From Neckera pumila (lineage: Eukaryota > Streptophyta > Bryopsida > Hypnales > Neckeraceae): 64,000 nt of DNA. Shown piece by piece: positions 1-10,489 of the stretch. The position numbers and the translations under genes were made by a program. Every line of letters starts with the position of its first letter. The first letter of the stretch is position 1. The stretch spans positions 12,521,823-12,585,822 of the forward strand of contig OZ018408.1 of the NCBI GenBank assembly GCA_963969595.1, read 5' to 3'. The notes beneath the pieces are model-generated. The model made no database searches, was not told the origin of the DNA, and saw only the letters and a program-made list of their open reading frames with translations.

Positions 1-586
1 CATGAATTTGTGGGATCTATGAGTAATTGTTCCGTAGTCCCTAAGAAAGCGGCACAGTTGTAGAAAAAGAAGACAAATGGAACATGATAATACACTACAC
101 GTGTCAGTAGTGCAAGCTACTGCTTGTAAGCTATAAATGCAGCAATCATTTTCAGAAATTTATCAAGCGCAATAGTGGACGAAACTTCTGGGAAGATGAT
201 TCATTTTCATTAATTAGTTTATTGGATGCCATGCACGCTATTGCTGATTGGACAAAGTGACCCAACATGGTAGAGGAAATTAGTGGTGATGTGTATCTTG
301 GTCCGAATTGACAGTCATCATGACAGAATCTTGTCAATTGAGCGTCCAAATCACCCCCTCCGAATTGACAGCACATTTGATAGAACTTTATCAACTTTTT
401 GTCATTTCAACCATGTTTTCCCTTGTAGTGAATATCTGTATTAATCTTTGAAATTGGCAAAGTTGAGACCGGTGATTTTTCTTCTCTTACATGCATCTTG
501 CCTCATGACATTGCAGACAAGAAGCTGCGGCTTTGTGGCGTCTTTTGTTTGATGATTGTCTTTCTTTCGGTAAATTAACACTGCAG
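1..586. other. no gene recognised; left flank of ARM-repeat remnant
   Basis: AT-rich with no convincing exon. Two similar stretches near 518-540 and 580-605 (TGCAGACAAGAAGCTGCGG and TGCAGATAGGAAGCT) may be duplicated exon edges of the ARM-repeat remnant to the right. If the gene once had further 5' exons, they lie outside the window or have decayed. Confidence 0.4.
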
Positions 587-1352
587 ATAGGAAGCTATTG
601 CGGCAGTTGGCAGTGCTAAGGCACTGGTGAGTTCTTATTCAATTTGGTTGTAAATTGAGGTAGTAGAAATAGTTTAAGGTCTTGAAAGGTATGGAAGACT
701 CCACCTGATTGTTTCCCTTCTACAGTCAAGCTCGTTTCTTATCCCTAAAGCCTTTCATGATTTGAAGCATTAGGGCTAAGCCATGTTGGTAACTGCACAA
801 GTGCTATGCTGATATGATTTTGGACATTCTCTACTTACTAATGCTTACACCGTTGATCATCTGGGCTCCACTATAATGATGCATGACATGCCTGAGTGTG
901 GTGGTTGTGTAGGTTGCTTAGGCCTAGGGCCGCAGCAGTGGATCTCAAGGTTTGCAGGGAGAGCTGTTGGTGCATTGTGGAATTTATCCATCTCCGAAGG
1001 TAACAGGTGAGTATTTATTGCATGATTTTAGCATGGGGGTTTAATTTGCTCACTTGAATGGTTGTATTCTTAAATTATTTTTATTTGAATCACAAGATGT
1101 CAGTATTTCAATACATCATTGTATGAATCACAATTTAATACATCCAGAAATGAAGAAAAGTTACTGTAGATGGTGTCAGAGTGAGAAAAAGAGCCATGAA
1201 TTAATTATGTTTGTTTCTCTTCTTCTTCAGATTATTTTCAATGTTATACTGAGGTGTTCCTTTTCTTTGAATTTGTTTTTTGGTTCAGCATTGCTGTTGG
1301 CTGTGAGGGCGGAGTTGCTCCATTTATAATGCTGGCACACTCTAATTTTGAG
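587..1352 (+). pseudogene. ARABIDILLO-like ARM-repeat gene fragment (three exons)
   Basis: Three short pieces read as consecutive armadillo-repeat exons. Exon a (587-626) ends EAIAAVGSAKAL followed by GTGAGT. Exon b (936-1006, after CCGCAG) contains AVGALWNLSISEGN and ends AG before GTGAGT. Exon c (1289-1352, after TGGTTCAG) starts C, completing AGC (Ser), then IAVGCEGGVAPFIMLAHS, and ends before GTAAGC. The a-b junction is phase 0 and the b-c junction phase 2, so the pieces join without a shift. Motif order matches the ARM region of ARABIDILLO F-box/ARM proteins (REAIAA, then GALWGLSVSEANS, then IAIGREGGVAPLIALA), known as nuclear-type F-box proteins acting in root or rhizoid growth; that match is from memory. 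A TAG sits just before exon a's conserved start, and the downstream ARM exon was not found, so this is probably a gene fragment. A plain ARM/U-box protein is the alternative. Confidence 0.55.
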
Positions 1353-2751
1353 GTAAGCTTTTGGATAAAGATGAAGGTGCTTGGCTTTGCAATCCACAGT
1401 CCAGATTTTCCATTTGTGACATGCCACTTGAGCTAAGAATCCAACGGTTGTTTGTGATGATGTTGTGAAAGTGTAGTGGTCTAAAAGCAAATAAAATCCC
1501 AAAACCTAACTCTAAAAAATTCAAAGCTTAAGAAGTTTTCAAAGTTGTAAAATATAAGACAATAACAGGTCTCAGCTTTCAAAGGAATCTCAACAACCGC
1601 TTCGTTTCCATGGGGTCATCATAAACTACTTTGATTTGTACTTAAGAGGCCTCCTCCACATGTGCATTTTTTTAAATATTGAAGATACCCTACAATAAAT
1701 TAGTGTTGTTGGAGCTAATCGAGAAGATGGAGAACGTGAGTCATTGTGTAATGTCTTCACCAAAATTAAGCATTTCCAACGGAATTGTAAATTTTCAGGG
1801 AGCCAATTAGACTAATATTAGCTTAACTTGGTACAAAACGTTGCACTACTATAACTCTAAGTTGGAATTCCAAGTGTTGCATCAATTGAAGTAAGCTATT
1901 AAACGTAGATCAAGAGGTAGCTAATGATTTACATGGGTGTTGTAACTGCTGTCTGTCCAAAAGTACAATTTCAGGCATTTCAAACAAGTGGCCTCTGCAT
2001 ACCATTAATATTTCATATTTTACTTTTAGAATTAGATGCAATCAGGAAACAAGCAAGTGCGTTTAGAGAGCAGGTACTTGAACATAAGTTACTGTAGTTA
2101 GAAGCTCATGTATCCTTCAATTGTTTCATAACTCCTGTTTAAAAGCTCTTCATGCATCTCGTGAGTATCACAATTCTTTTCCATGCCCTAAAGTTTCAGT
2201 TTGATATGCTTAATAGATAGCAGAATCTTTGAGGGTTGGAAGAAGACATTGAGTATGATATAACACAATTAGAGGTGCTTTTGGTTTTATTGCAACACTG
2301 AGTTCTAGATTGTTTACTTAAACCACTTCTAGGCTTCACTACAAGACATTTTATTATTAGGGAGGTGTGAAACTAGTAGGTAGGTAGTGGTCCAAAAGAA
2401 CACATTTTAAATTCCTGAGGTCTATTATTATTAATTCTGTGAGTTTTTATTTAATTTGATTGACGAATTATTATTGAATGTAGTGGACTGACTAGTATTT
2501 ATTGATTATTTATCATGTCATATGGTTTATCAATTATCTTCATCAAAGTATGTAGGTTGTCTTGCATGTTGTCCAATATAAATGTTATAGATCTCACTTG
2601 ATTGTATAAATATGATGTTCAAATATGATTGACTTCTAAGATTGAGGATGAAAGTACATTTACATCAGAAACACACAATTTTATAAAATTGAAGTAGCAG
2701 CAATGTCTGGTTCAATGTCAACAAAGTCTAAACTCATAACCAGTATTGTAA
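1353..2751. other. no clear gene; one possible orphan exon
   Basis: AT-rich, intron-like sequence. The only exon-like piece is 2030-2073, after TACTTTTAG and before GTACTT. It reads LDAIRKQASAFREQ, a short coiled-coil-like string in phase with its donor. I could not link it to a family or to the ARM exons. No mobile-element ends were recognised. Confidence 0.3.
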
Positions 2752-2833
2752 TGCAACAAAATTAGTCAACTGTGAAAGATAAGCTACGAAATTGCAACAA
2801 AACTAGTCGACTGTGAAAGATAAGATGTGAAAC
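2752..2833. repeat. two-copy tandem repeat, 41-bp unit
   Basis: Two adjacent units start at 2752 and 2793 (TGCAACAAAATTAGTC and TGCAACAAAACTAGTC), each continuing AACTGTGAAAGATAAG with few differences. It lies about 220 bp beyond the stop of the pogo-like gene. No function is apparent. Confidence 0.75.
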
Positions 2834-3053
2834 TGAGTGTCTCCTTGTATGATTGGTACTCCTCATTCTTCAGTTGCTCTTGTTATACTCCCATATTCAT
2901 TTCTTGCTCCAATGATTCCAATCGCCATGTTGCCTCTACTCCATCCAAAGCGTAAGACCCTGGTACTTGTGAACACTTCCATGCATGAATCCATGGGACA
3001 GCTTGTAGTGGTGGAAATTTTGGTAATGGGATGCCTTCAGTTCTTGATCTTTT

Positions 3054-4487
3054 TTATTTTAGTCTTGCCATAGCAATAGATTGATTTGCCCTACATTGTT
3101 GTGGCTGAAAACCACAATATGGAGCTTGCCATGTAGGAGGGACATTAGATTTGATGAGTTCATGAAGTCTCTCACCAGATTCCCTACAAGCTTTTGATGT
3201 CCATGTTGCTTTGAATCTTTTTTTTGCTGCTCTCTCATCCTTTCTTGCTTCTTTGGCAAGCAAGTGCTGATCTTTTTCAATTTCTCTTTGCCTTTTGGTG
3301 AGTTCTCTCTCCTTCTTTCTGTTTTCTTTTTCTAACAATGCTTCAGCTTTTTTCATTGCTATCACCTCCATAGTTTCAATGTACATGTCACTTGTCAACA
3401 TTGCTGATTTGGAGTAGTCAAATCTTGGTTCATTGTCCTTGACCTCCTTCTGTGGTTTCCTTGGATGTTGTGGCAGTAAGAGAAATTGACTGATGTCTAA
3501 TGTGACAATTGGTGTTGATCTTCTTTGCTGAGAAGAAGATAACTCCTCCTCATCCCCTTCTATGTCAACATAATAGTGCACCATCCCTTCTTGGGTTGAA
3601 GGTATGTCCTCCTCTAAAATCTCCTCAATGGTTACCTCTTTGGTCTGCTGAATGAAAACCTCACTTGGTCCCATTTTAGCATCCATTTTGGTTGGATCTA
3701 AAGGCCAAAGTCCTGTAGCTTTGAAAGCAGACCTAATGTTCTGGGGTGTGCAAGCTCTCTTAAGTGCTAATGATGACCATTGAGCTAGGTCCTCTTTTCT
3801 AACTTTTTGCCCTCTATGTCCCATTGTCCAGACATCCCTATAAGCACGAAAGGCTGTTTTGAAGGGCTTGAAGACAGCCACATCCAAAGGTTGCAAGGCA
3901 TGAGAAGTATGAGAAGGTAATGACAACAAGTCTAATCCAGCCTCTTTTGCTTTCTTGCATACCTCTAGTGTTACATGAGAGTTATGACCATCAAAAATCA
4001 TTAAGTTCCGGTTTGTTGAAGGCATACCTTCACTTTTTTGGATGTTGAATATGAAATGGTCAATCCATCTAGAGAACAAATAAGATGTCATCCAACCATT
4101 TGGCTGCATAGCCATTGTAGCATCTTTCTCACATAATGCAATAAAATCTCTTGTCCTTTGTATTCCCTTGAAAATGTAGAAGTTAGGGATTGTTTCCCCA
4201 GCTGCATTGATACATGTAAGTATTGTAATTGACTCTCTTTCATTTGGAATGAGGGAGTGAATGCTTTTTGTTCCCTTTTTGGCAATGACCTTCACACCAT
4301 CTCTTCCAGCTTGTGCTCCACTTTCATCTATGTTCCATACTTGATGTATCTTGTAGTCATGCTCTTCATATAGTGATGCCAAGTTATCATAGAAACTCTT
4401 GCAATTTTCAGGGCATAATCCTTTAGCTCTTCCTATTTCAAGTCCTTGGGAAGCCCTCAATGTATATTGAGGATGTCTTTTCCTGAA
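3054..4487 (-). pseudogene. catalytic DDE_1 half of the pogo-like transposase
   Basis: This continues the same frame beyond the TAG: FRKRHPQYT, then LRASQGLEIG and the DDE_1 fold. The catalytic motifs are WNIDESG, LMIFDGHNSH and LPSHTSHALQPLDV; the second and third Asp are 36 residues apart, within the range for the pogo/Tigger DDxD group. The C-terminal third ends in a charged coiled coil (KKEREL, KRQREIEKD, KDERAAKK). The segment has no ATG near its beginning, so translation from this half alone is unlikely without readthrough or an allele lacking the stop. No frameshift occurs in these 478 codons, so constraint was lost recently if at all. Confidence 0.8.
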
Positions 4488-6677
4488 CTATTTCATCCAT
4501 GATTCTCCAGGAATGCCATCTTTGAAAGGAGTAACTCTCCCTTGAACAATAATACCAACTTTTGCTTTCAGTTGTGAAGTTGTTATTGGATGCCCCCATT
4601 TGGTCATGTCTTCAATGTATTGACATATTTGATCTTCTTCTTCCTTGGTAAGCACCCCTGCTGGTCCTTTTTTTCTTGAAGTGGTTTTGCCATTGAAATG
4701 GTCTCTCAATGATGACCTAGGAATGTTGAAAAAGTTACTGATTTTAGTCATTGTGTGACCATCATCAAGGGCTTGAATTGCTTCATTTAATGCCTTTGTT
4801 GTCCATTGCCCGTTTTTGTTTTTTCCTTGTTTTTTCCCTCCTTGCACTATATTGCTAATATCTTGCAGTGGATTCCATGGTCTTTCTGAAACAGTGCCTC
4901 CTTGAGGAGGGTGGTTCCTTAACAATTGAGGACTCACACTTGCATTTCCTTCTTCAGCTATAGTCTCCATTTCCAAGTCATGTTGATGTATCTCCTTTGA
5001 ATTTGGGCTGCCTTGAAATGATGTCTCATCACTTGAAAATGGTGTTCCAACAGGTGAAGTCTCCAAGAATGAGTTGAAGTCATTACCTTCAAATCCTGGT
5101 ATGGATTGAAGTGATGGTAGGCAAATGTGGGATTTTCCTCTGGCTTGCAGTTCTTCAGTTCGAATTTGTTGTTGTTTTAGTCGGGCAACCAAGTCCCGGC
5201 TAGTATCTCCATGTCTCTCAATCTGTCCCTGCATGCTCATCTTGTCACTGCCCAAATGCCTTTTTTTGAACCAAATCTCTGCAAGTAAAGTCCCCAATTC
5301 CTTGTCAATGAAATTGTTGTTAAAAATTTATGCTTTGTGACAAAATCTAATTGTGTTCATCAGACTTTGAGACATTTGATGTTTAGAGATTTCAGTATTT
5401 TTTAATCCTGAACAATAAAGTCAGATGGTACTAGGCTTGGTTGTGTTCTTATTGTTTATCATGTTTTTTAGTATTGAATACTAATATCAAATGGTACTAG
5501 ACTTGGATGCATTTTAGTTGTTTTTCAATGTTTTATCATTTTTAAACATTGAAATGAGATCATACTTGGCTTTAGTGAGTTTTAGTTGTTATCAATGTTT
5601 TCCAACATTGAACAATAAAATCAAATGATAATAGGTTCGGGTGTGTTTTTCTGAGTTTTCCAGTGTTGGCTATTGAAATGAAATGATACTAGGCTTGGGT
5701 GTGTTTTAGAGGTTTTTCAGTGTTTTTCAATATTGAACAATGAAATCAGATGATACTAGGCTTGGATGAATTTTAGATGTTTTGCAATGTTTTGCAACAT
5801 TAGACAATGAAATCAGATGATACTAGGCCTGGGTGAATTATAGATGTTTTTCAATGTTCTTCAATATTGGACAAAGAAATCAGATGATACTAGGCTTGGA
5901 TGTGTTTCAGTTATTTTTCAATTTGAGCTGTTTTTCAATTTTTAAACATTGAAATCAGATGGTACTAGGCTAGGTGTGTTTTAGATGTTTTCTTGAGTTT
6001 TCCTAAAGTTGACTACTGAAATGAGATGATACTAGGCTTGGGTGTATTTTAGATGTTTTTCAATATTGAACACTGAAATGAGATTGTACTGGGCTTGGGA
6101 GTGCTTCAAATTTTAAACATTGAAATGATCCATTTGAGCTTTTTTCAGGAAATAATAGCAGTAACATGACTAAAAATTTGTTTGAAGTCTTACCTTGGTT
6201 GGTTTGTTGCCCTCCTGCTGCAGGTCTTGCGTTTGGTCTCTCATCTGCACTGGAGTAAAGCTCTGGAGTTTTGTTTTGGGTGTGTGTCTCTTGTGCCTCC
6301 CTCTGTCTAGTACGGGCCCGATTCAACACCTCCCTCCCTGCTTCTCCCATTGCACGTTCAATGGCATTTGGAATGTAGCTATGTTGCACACCATCTAGAA
6401 TCTGTGTCCCTCTTGCTCTATATAAGGCATCTTCCTCTTCATCAAAACTTTCCTCTTCACTCTCCCTATTTGGACCAGATTGATTCCACTCAAAATCTAG
6501 ATCAAATGCTTGATTAGAAGAAGAGGGGAGAGACTGCTTTGAATCTGTATTGTCATGTGAGGTGTAGGATGGTCCCCAATCTTCTTCATCTCTATTGCTC
6601 TCTTCACTAGAAGAACCTTGCATTTGTGAGCATTGAAAAGCCTCATAATATGCATGCTCTTTCCCCTTCTTAGCCAT
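4488..6677 (-). CDS. N-terminal DNA-binding half of the pogo-like protein (424 aa, spliced)
   Basis: If translated as written, the gene gives a 424-residue protein ending GESWMK. It has the psq helix-turn-helix (WTTKALNEAIQALDDG through NIPRSSLRDHF) and most of the CENP-B-like region (VLTKEEEDQICQYIEDM, then WGHPITTSQL), but no catalytic residues. Exon 1 (6677-6194) is rich in Ser, Asp and Glu (for example SEEESFDEEEDAL), as expected for a flexible acidic tail. I chose the ATG at 6677 because the longer frame upstream starts on TTG and has no ATG. Such a product could bind transposon ends without cutting them; this is inference. No TATA box or poly(A) signal was assigned. Confidence 0.6.
5345..6125. 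repeat. minisatellite filling the pogo-gene intron (5279-6193)
   Basis: About eleven degenerate units carry the anchor GATACTAGGCTTGGGTG or close variants, at about 5426, 5493, 5560, 5627, 5685, 5752, 5818, 5886, 5961, 6027 and 6084, a mean spacing near 66 bp. Between anchors each unit has TTTTAGATGTTTTTCAATG and ACATTGAA-type stretches. The array occupies most of the 915-bp phase-1 intron and stops short of both splice sites. Confidence 0.85.
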
Positions 6678-7109
6678 GAGGGGAGTAGTTTGCACCAAAT
6701 GTCACTTAATCTAAAAAAAACAATGTTTTGTTCAAAGTGTTTCGTCACTCTAAACCTCTACAACTGCCTGAGTTAGCAATGGAGTCTTTGCATTACCACT
6801 CACATTTCCTCATTCAACCACCAACGACATTGGTCAAAGCTGATAGACTTTCCACTGTAAATCACTAATTACATGTTAGTAAACCATTATTAGCCCCAAA
6901 TCTTGTGTATCTAAAATCGCCGCCTAAATCTCTATTACCACCCACTTCTAAGTGTAAAATCGTTTTACTACTGTTCTATTTAGGTCATGCAGTTACTAGA
7001 ATGATTTTTTCAGAACTTGAACAGACTTGGATGGTACTTCAAACGGTAATGGGGCCAAAAGTACGATGGCGGAAATAGGAAGCTGACGGAAATAGGTTGG
7101 TTTACCTTA
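6678..7109 (-). promoter_or_regulatory. 5' flank of pogo-like gene, ending in a candidate terminal inverted repeat
   Basis: About 430 bp of non-coding sequence precedes the ATG. At 7109, read on the minus strand, it starts TAAGGTAAACCAACCTATTT. That resembles the ends of three TA-flanked short elements in this window (TAAGGTAAAAGACCCCATT at 14946, TAAAGTAAAAGACCCCATT at 30444, TAAGGTAGAACAATCCATC at 43305). If this is the outer end of the autonomous element, its partner should lie left of 3054; I did not find it. No TATA box was assigned. Confidence 0.35.
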
Positions 7110-7534
7110 AAATGGGGAAAAGACGTGACAGACAACAGTCTAGGACAATAGCATGCATACAACAATGTACAACGGCTTACCTCCACAATTGGTCACACAT
7201 GATCTTCAACAAGTAGTTCATTCAATTTCAGCAGACATGGTAGGCTTGCAGAGTGCAGATCCACTAAAATCTGTTCCTGAAGTCATAGATTTGTTTTTCA
7301 ACCACAACAAAAAAATGTATTTGCTTCAATGCATGCATTACAACACCTGACTGAGACTCATGAGTTTTCCATTTGTATTCACTTTCTATCTTCACTAATT
7401 TCTATTTAAGCATTCTATGCATCTCTATCTCTCAAATAGAAACAACGCAAAGCCATTCACATCGGAGACAGAAGAGACTCCAGTGCAAGCAATGTAGAAC
7501 TTCATATTGAGTAAATTACTACACATGAGAAAAC
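7110..7534. other. no feature recognised
   Basis: Roughly 420 bp of AT-rich sequence between the pogo-gene flank and a TTAA-flanked element. Nothing in it resembles an exon, an RNA gene or a terminal repeat. Confidence 0.4.
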
Positions 7535-8467
7535 TTAATCCCTAAAGTTCCTTGACTATGTTCTCACCAAAAATGCTCCAAAACTGCCATTTTTAGAGCA
7601 AGTACCAAATTTTTGAAAAATATCATTTTTGGAAACATGTAACCATAGGATCTCTTAGTACTCTGGTTTGAGAATGTGTGGAAAAAATTCCAGAAATTTC
7701 CATCATGCAGATTGGAAGATATTAGCATTTGAAGTGGCAAAAGTCCTTTTTTTGGCCCTGCAAAAAACCGGGCAGCTGCACTTCACAAGGTCAATTTATT
7801 ATGAAAAAAATTCTAAAATGGTTGTGCTTCTTTGGATTCATTTTTCAAGGCAAGTTGGCTATATGCTTGAAAATTTTTAGATTATTTGAAATTGTACAAC
7901 ATATAGGAAAAAAATAGTAAGTAGAAAGAATTAGAGAACGGTTCAAAACACTAAATTGTTAAGAAGTTAATTAAGGAATTGAAAAATGCCAATCCAATGG
8001 TTGCAATGTTGTAATAAACAATCTACATTCTACAATTTTATTTTTTTTGAAAAATATTGAAAATTAAGTGAAATAAACGACTTCAAAGTTTATTTTAGAG
8101 TAGACAATCTATAATTGCCTGCAAACTAAAAATCCTTGTAACAATTGACTCATTGATCAAAATGGAATGATTCAAAGCTTTCCACGTATATGTAAATCTA
8201 ATAAACCAATTTCAAAATTTTATTTTTGAAAAAGGCGATTTTTTTTATCTGCCCGAATTGCCCGAGTTGAGAAACAAACAACATATTAGGCCATAACTTT
8301 TGACTCATATTTCCAAATGTCATGAAATTTGGTGCATATGAAAGATATTCCTTGTCCCCACCATCTATAAAAATTTCAGCCCAGAATATGCAAATCTCCA
8401 GTCACATGTACCTCCCCAAAATTTCTATGTTGCCAAAAAACGCATATTGGTCCTTTAGAGGGGTTAA
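7535..8467 (-). mobile_element. TTAA-flanked non-autonomous element, full copy A (933 bp)
   Basis: Left end is TTAATCCCTAAAGTTCCT. Right end, read inward on the other strand, is TTAACCCCTCTAAAGGACC, with a 2-bp insertion. Internal landmarks shared with copies at 13289, 25348 and 28880 include CTCCAAAACTGCCATTT, CAGCTGCACTTCACAAGG, TACAACATATAGG and GAATGATTCAAAGCTTTCC. It is in the opposite orientation to 13289 and 25348. No reading frame is conserved among copies, so it is non-coding. Confidence 0.8.
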
Positions 8468-8810
8468 ACAAAAAAAGGTTCTAAATTACAAGGGTTTCCT
8501 ACTCCGAATATGCTAAAGACCAGTAACCACAAGCATTAAACCCACAAATCTCTCTGTTGCAGAGTGGTGAGCTTCTACAAATTTTCCTTCTAGCAAACTG
8601 AAATAGATCATTTGCCACTACGAGAACAAGGGTTTCAAATTTCACTTGAGTCCTTCGTTGGTTTAGGATTGAAGTTTTTTGAAATTTTTGGGAATTTTTG
8701 GGTATTTTCAAGGAACATAATCCAGGCTTCCAAAGTTGAAGAATATAGGTCATCATAGGCCATTCATAGCTATAACATTGTTTAGAGTTAATTGATCCCT
8801 TGGGAATCAT
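8468..8810. other. no feature recognised
   Basis: AT-rich sequence following the element at 7535. Reading frames here are short and share nothing with a known family. Confidence 0.35.
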
Positions 8811-9046
8811 GGCACAAGGTGGATGTTTTTTTGTTTTTTTGTTTTTTGTTTTGGTTTCTTCTTTTGAACAAATGGGGAGAACCCACTGCATTAAAAAAAC
8901 CACAATACAAAACAGCCAAGCCGTGAGGCTGGATAATGAAAAGAATATGAGCAAAAATGACCAAAGAAAACAAAGAAATCAAAGAACCCTAGGTAAAACT
9001 ACAAATGGGAGGGCCACACCCTTGGCACAAAGTGGATGTTTTTTTT
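8811..9046 (-). mobile_element. 5'-truncated LINE fragment flanked by target duplications
   Basis: A segment of about 190 bp lies between near-identical direct repeats GGCACAA(G/A)GTGGATG at 8811 and 9024. Read on the minus strand it ends in an A-rich tail broken by C (poly-T with G at 8826-8850 on the plus strand), directly beside the left repeat. This is the structure left by target-primed reverse transcription of a severely 5'-truncated non-LTR element. The body contains GCTTGGCTGTTTTGTATTG and AATGCAGTGGG, plausible 3'-UTR sequence; no reverse transcriptase remains. Confidence 0.6.
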
Positions 9047-9134
9047 GTTTCCCTAACAAAGCCAACTGTGATGTGCAACTCAATAATTTTGAGAAAAAAG
9101 TGACATTCAAGTCTAGTGAGAGAACTTGCCTGAG

Positions 9135-9910
9135 GATCTAAGGACTACATCAAGTCAAGAGGTGAAGGGGCCAAATTTTGAAGGCTTTAATTGACTGAAA
9201 CAAAGAAGTCCTTGAAAAATGGTTTTACACATGAAATGAAAGGAGTTACGGGTCTCCAAGGAGGCCAAATGACATGGACATTAGAAAAACTTTGGGCCTC
9301 TAGAAGGCTGCGAGACTGGCATGACAAGGAGGCATTATCTAAGGGCCGCTTTACATCAAGAGGCCGAGCCAATTTCTTGTGTCAGAGGCCAAGAATCCTG
9401 ACTTCTGATTGGACAAAAGGCTCAAATCAGCCCCAACCCCTTTACACCAAGAGGCTGGGCCAATTTGGTGAATTGAAGTTTTTATTCAAAAAAGACATGA
9501 TCTAACATGGCCCGAGCTCGCTAAATTGGGTGCACCAAAAATGGGAGGCCAATTCTTGGCCTTTGGGCCAATGTCAGATTTCAATTAAAAAAATCGTTTT
9601 AATAAAAAACTGTTTTTTTCAACTAATCATTACCGTTGGATTTTGTGCAATCGGCCTCATGGGGATTAGGACCAGCCTCTAGGTGTAAAGTGACCCTGAA
9701 AATTTCAGCCCCTCTCTCTTTCTTTTGTAGGTTTTATTGAATCAGCCCGGCTTCTTAGCCTTAAGGCCTTTACATATGGGAAAATTGGCCCCCATTATAA
9801 TCTTATTCTAATGGGAAGTTGAGGCCGGCCTCCAGCCCAAAAGGGATTGAAATTTTGTGCAATTGGCTTGAAGGAGAATTGGCCCGTCTTCTTGGTGTAA
9901 AGGGGCCCTA
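9135..9910. repeat. GC-richer block of inverted and direct GGCCAA/CTTTACACC motifs
   Basis: The motif CTTTACACCAAGAGGC..GGGCCAATT occurs forward at about 9350 and 9440 and in reverse at about 9675 and 9885 (for example GGCCC..CTTCTTGGTGTAAAGG). The block can fold on itself over about 560 bp. It is richer in GGCC than its surroundings. It resembles a degenerate foldback element with internal repeats, but no target duplication was seen. Confidence 0.5.
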
Positions 9911-10089
9911 AGGGCCTGGATCATTCATTAGCAAAGGGTCCCATTGATTCAAAGTAGGTCATCAATGTTACAATTCAATTTTTTATTTATTTTTTAAATA
10001 TAGAATGAATCTAAAATTGTTTGAATTACATGAATAGAAACATGCAGTCTCTAAAGGAACCCACTTTCAGAGTTTCAGCTTATGCAAAT

Positions 10090-10480
10090 TAGAACAATCT
10101 CTAAGGCAACCGACCCATTATCAATCAGTTAAGCAATTATGCATATTTGCAGCACAGATTTTTTGAGTGCGGAAGTTTTATCATGTACGGAAAGAGAGTT
10201 TAGAAGGATTGTATAATTTTCCAAAATTTTATTACCAAAATTGTAATTACTATGAATTTTTTAGTGGAAGATTCTCTTAAACCTATAACGGTGATATAGA
10301 CCTTTCTATTTCTAACCATAGGCTCATTGCAAAATCAACCAAGGATTGGTTACAATATTGATTGCCTTGCGGCCAATCATATTGCGCCACACTTGCTCCG
10401 GGAATTGAGCCAAAAATTCATGGAAAGACAAGAGTCTATATTGCCGAAAATGGGGGATGATCAGAAAGGGGTTGGCTACC
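10090..10480. repeat. segment L, copy 1 (of segmental duplication)
   Basis: About 390 bp, including AATTACTATGAATTTTT, TGGAAGATTCTCTT, GGTGATATAGACCTTTC and TCATGGAAAGACAA, matches 31712-32105 in the same orientation with scattered differences. No terminal repeats or coding sequence were recognised. It is the leftmost of a series of segments repeated in the same order at 31.7-42.8 kb. Confidence 0.75.
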
Positions 10481-10489
10481 TTACAATTG

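Larger units (their letters stand above)
3054..6677 (-). pseudogene. pogo/Tigger-like transposase gene, two exons, one in-frame TAG
   Basis: Exon 1 is 6677-6194 (ATG at 6677-6675) and ends CCAAG before GTAAG. Exon 2 is 5278-3054, after TTACTTGCAG. Both splice sites are phase 1 and the join keeps the frame, giving 902 codons plus a terminal stop. In order: acidic Ser/Glu-rich N-terminus (about 1-160), psq-type helix-turn-helix (about 320-360), a second CENP-B-like DNA-binding helix region (about 370-445), DDE_1 catalytic domain (about 455-660) and a Lys/Glu/Arg-rich coiled coil (about 800-855). All three catalytic Asp are present: D479 (WNIDESG), D591 (FDGHNSH) and D627 (QPLDV). The only lesion is TAG at 4490-4488 (codon 425, after GESWMK). 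It lies between the DNA-binding and catalytic parts, where a Trp (TGG) would be expected. Such enzymes cut and paste TA-flanked elements in the nucleus. The near-complete frame means recent death, a domesticated gene with one stop allele, or an assembly error. Confidence 0.85.

Noticed and set aside
1054..1524. Several short frames on both strands around the third ARM exon
   Set aside because: Only the spliced exon 1289-1352 has a recognisable motif; the others extend through intron sequence.
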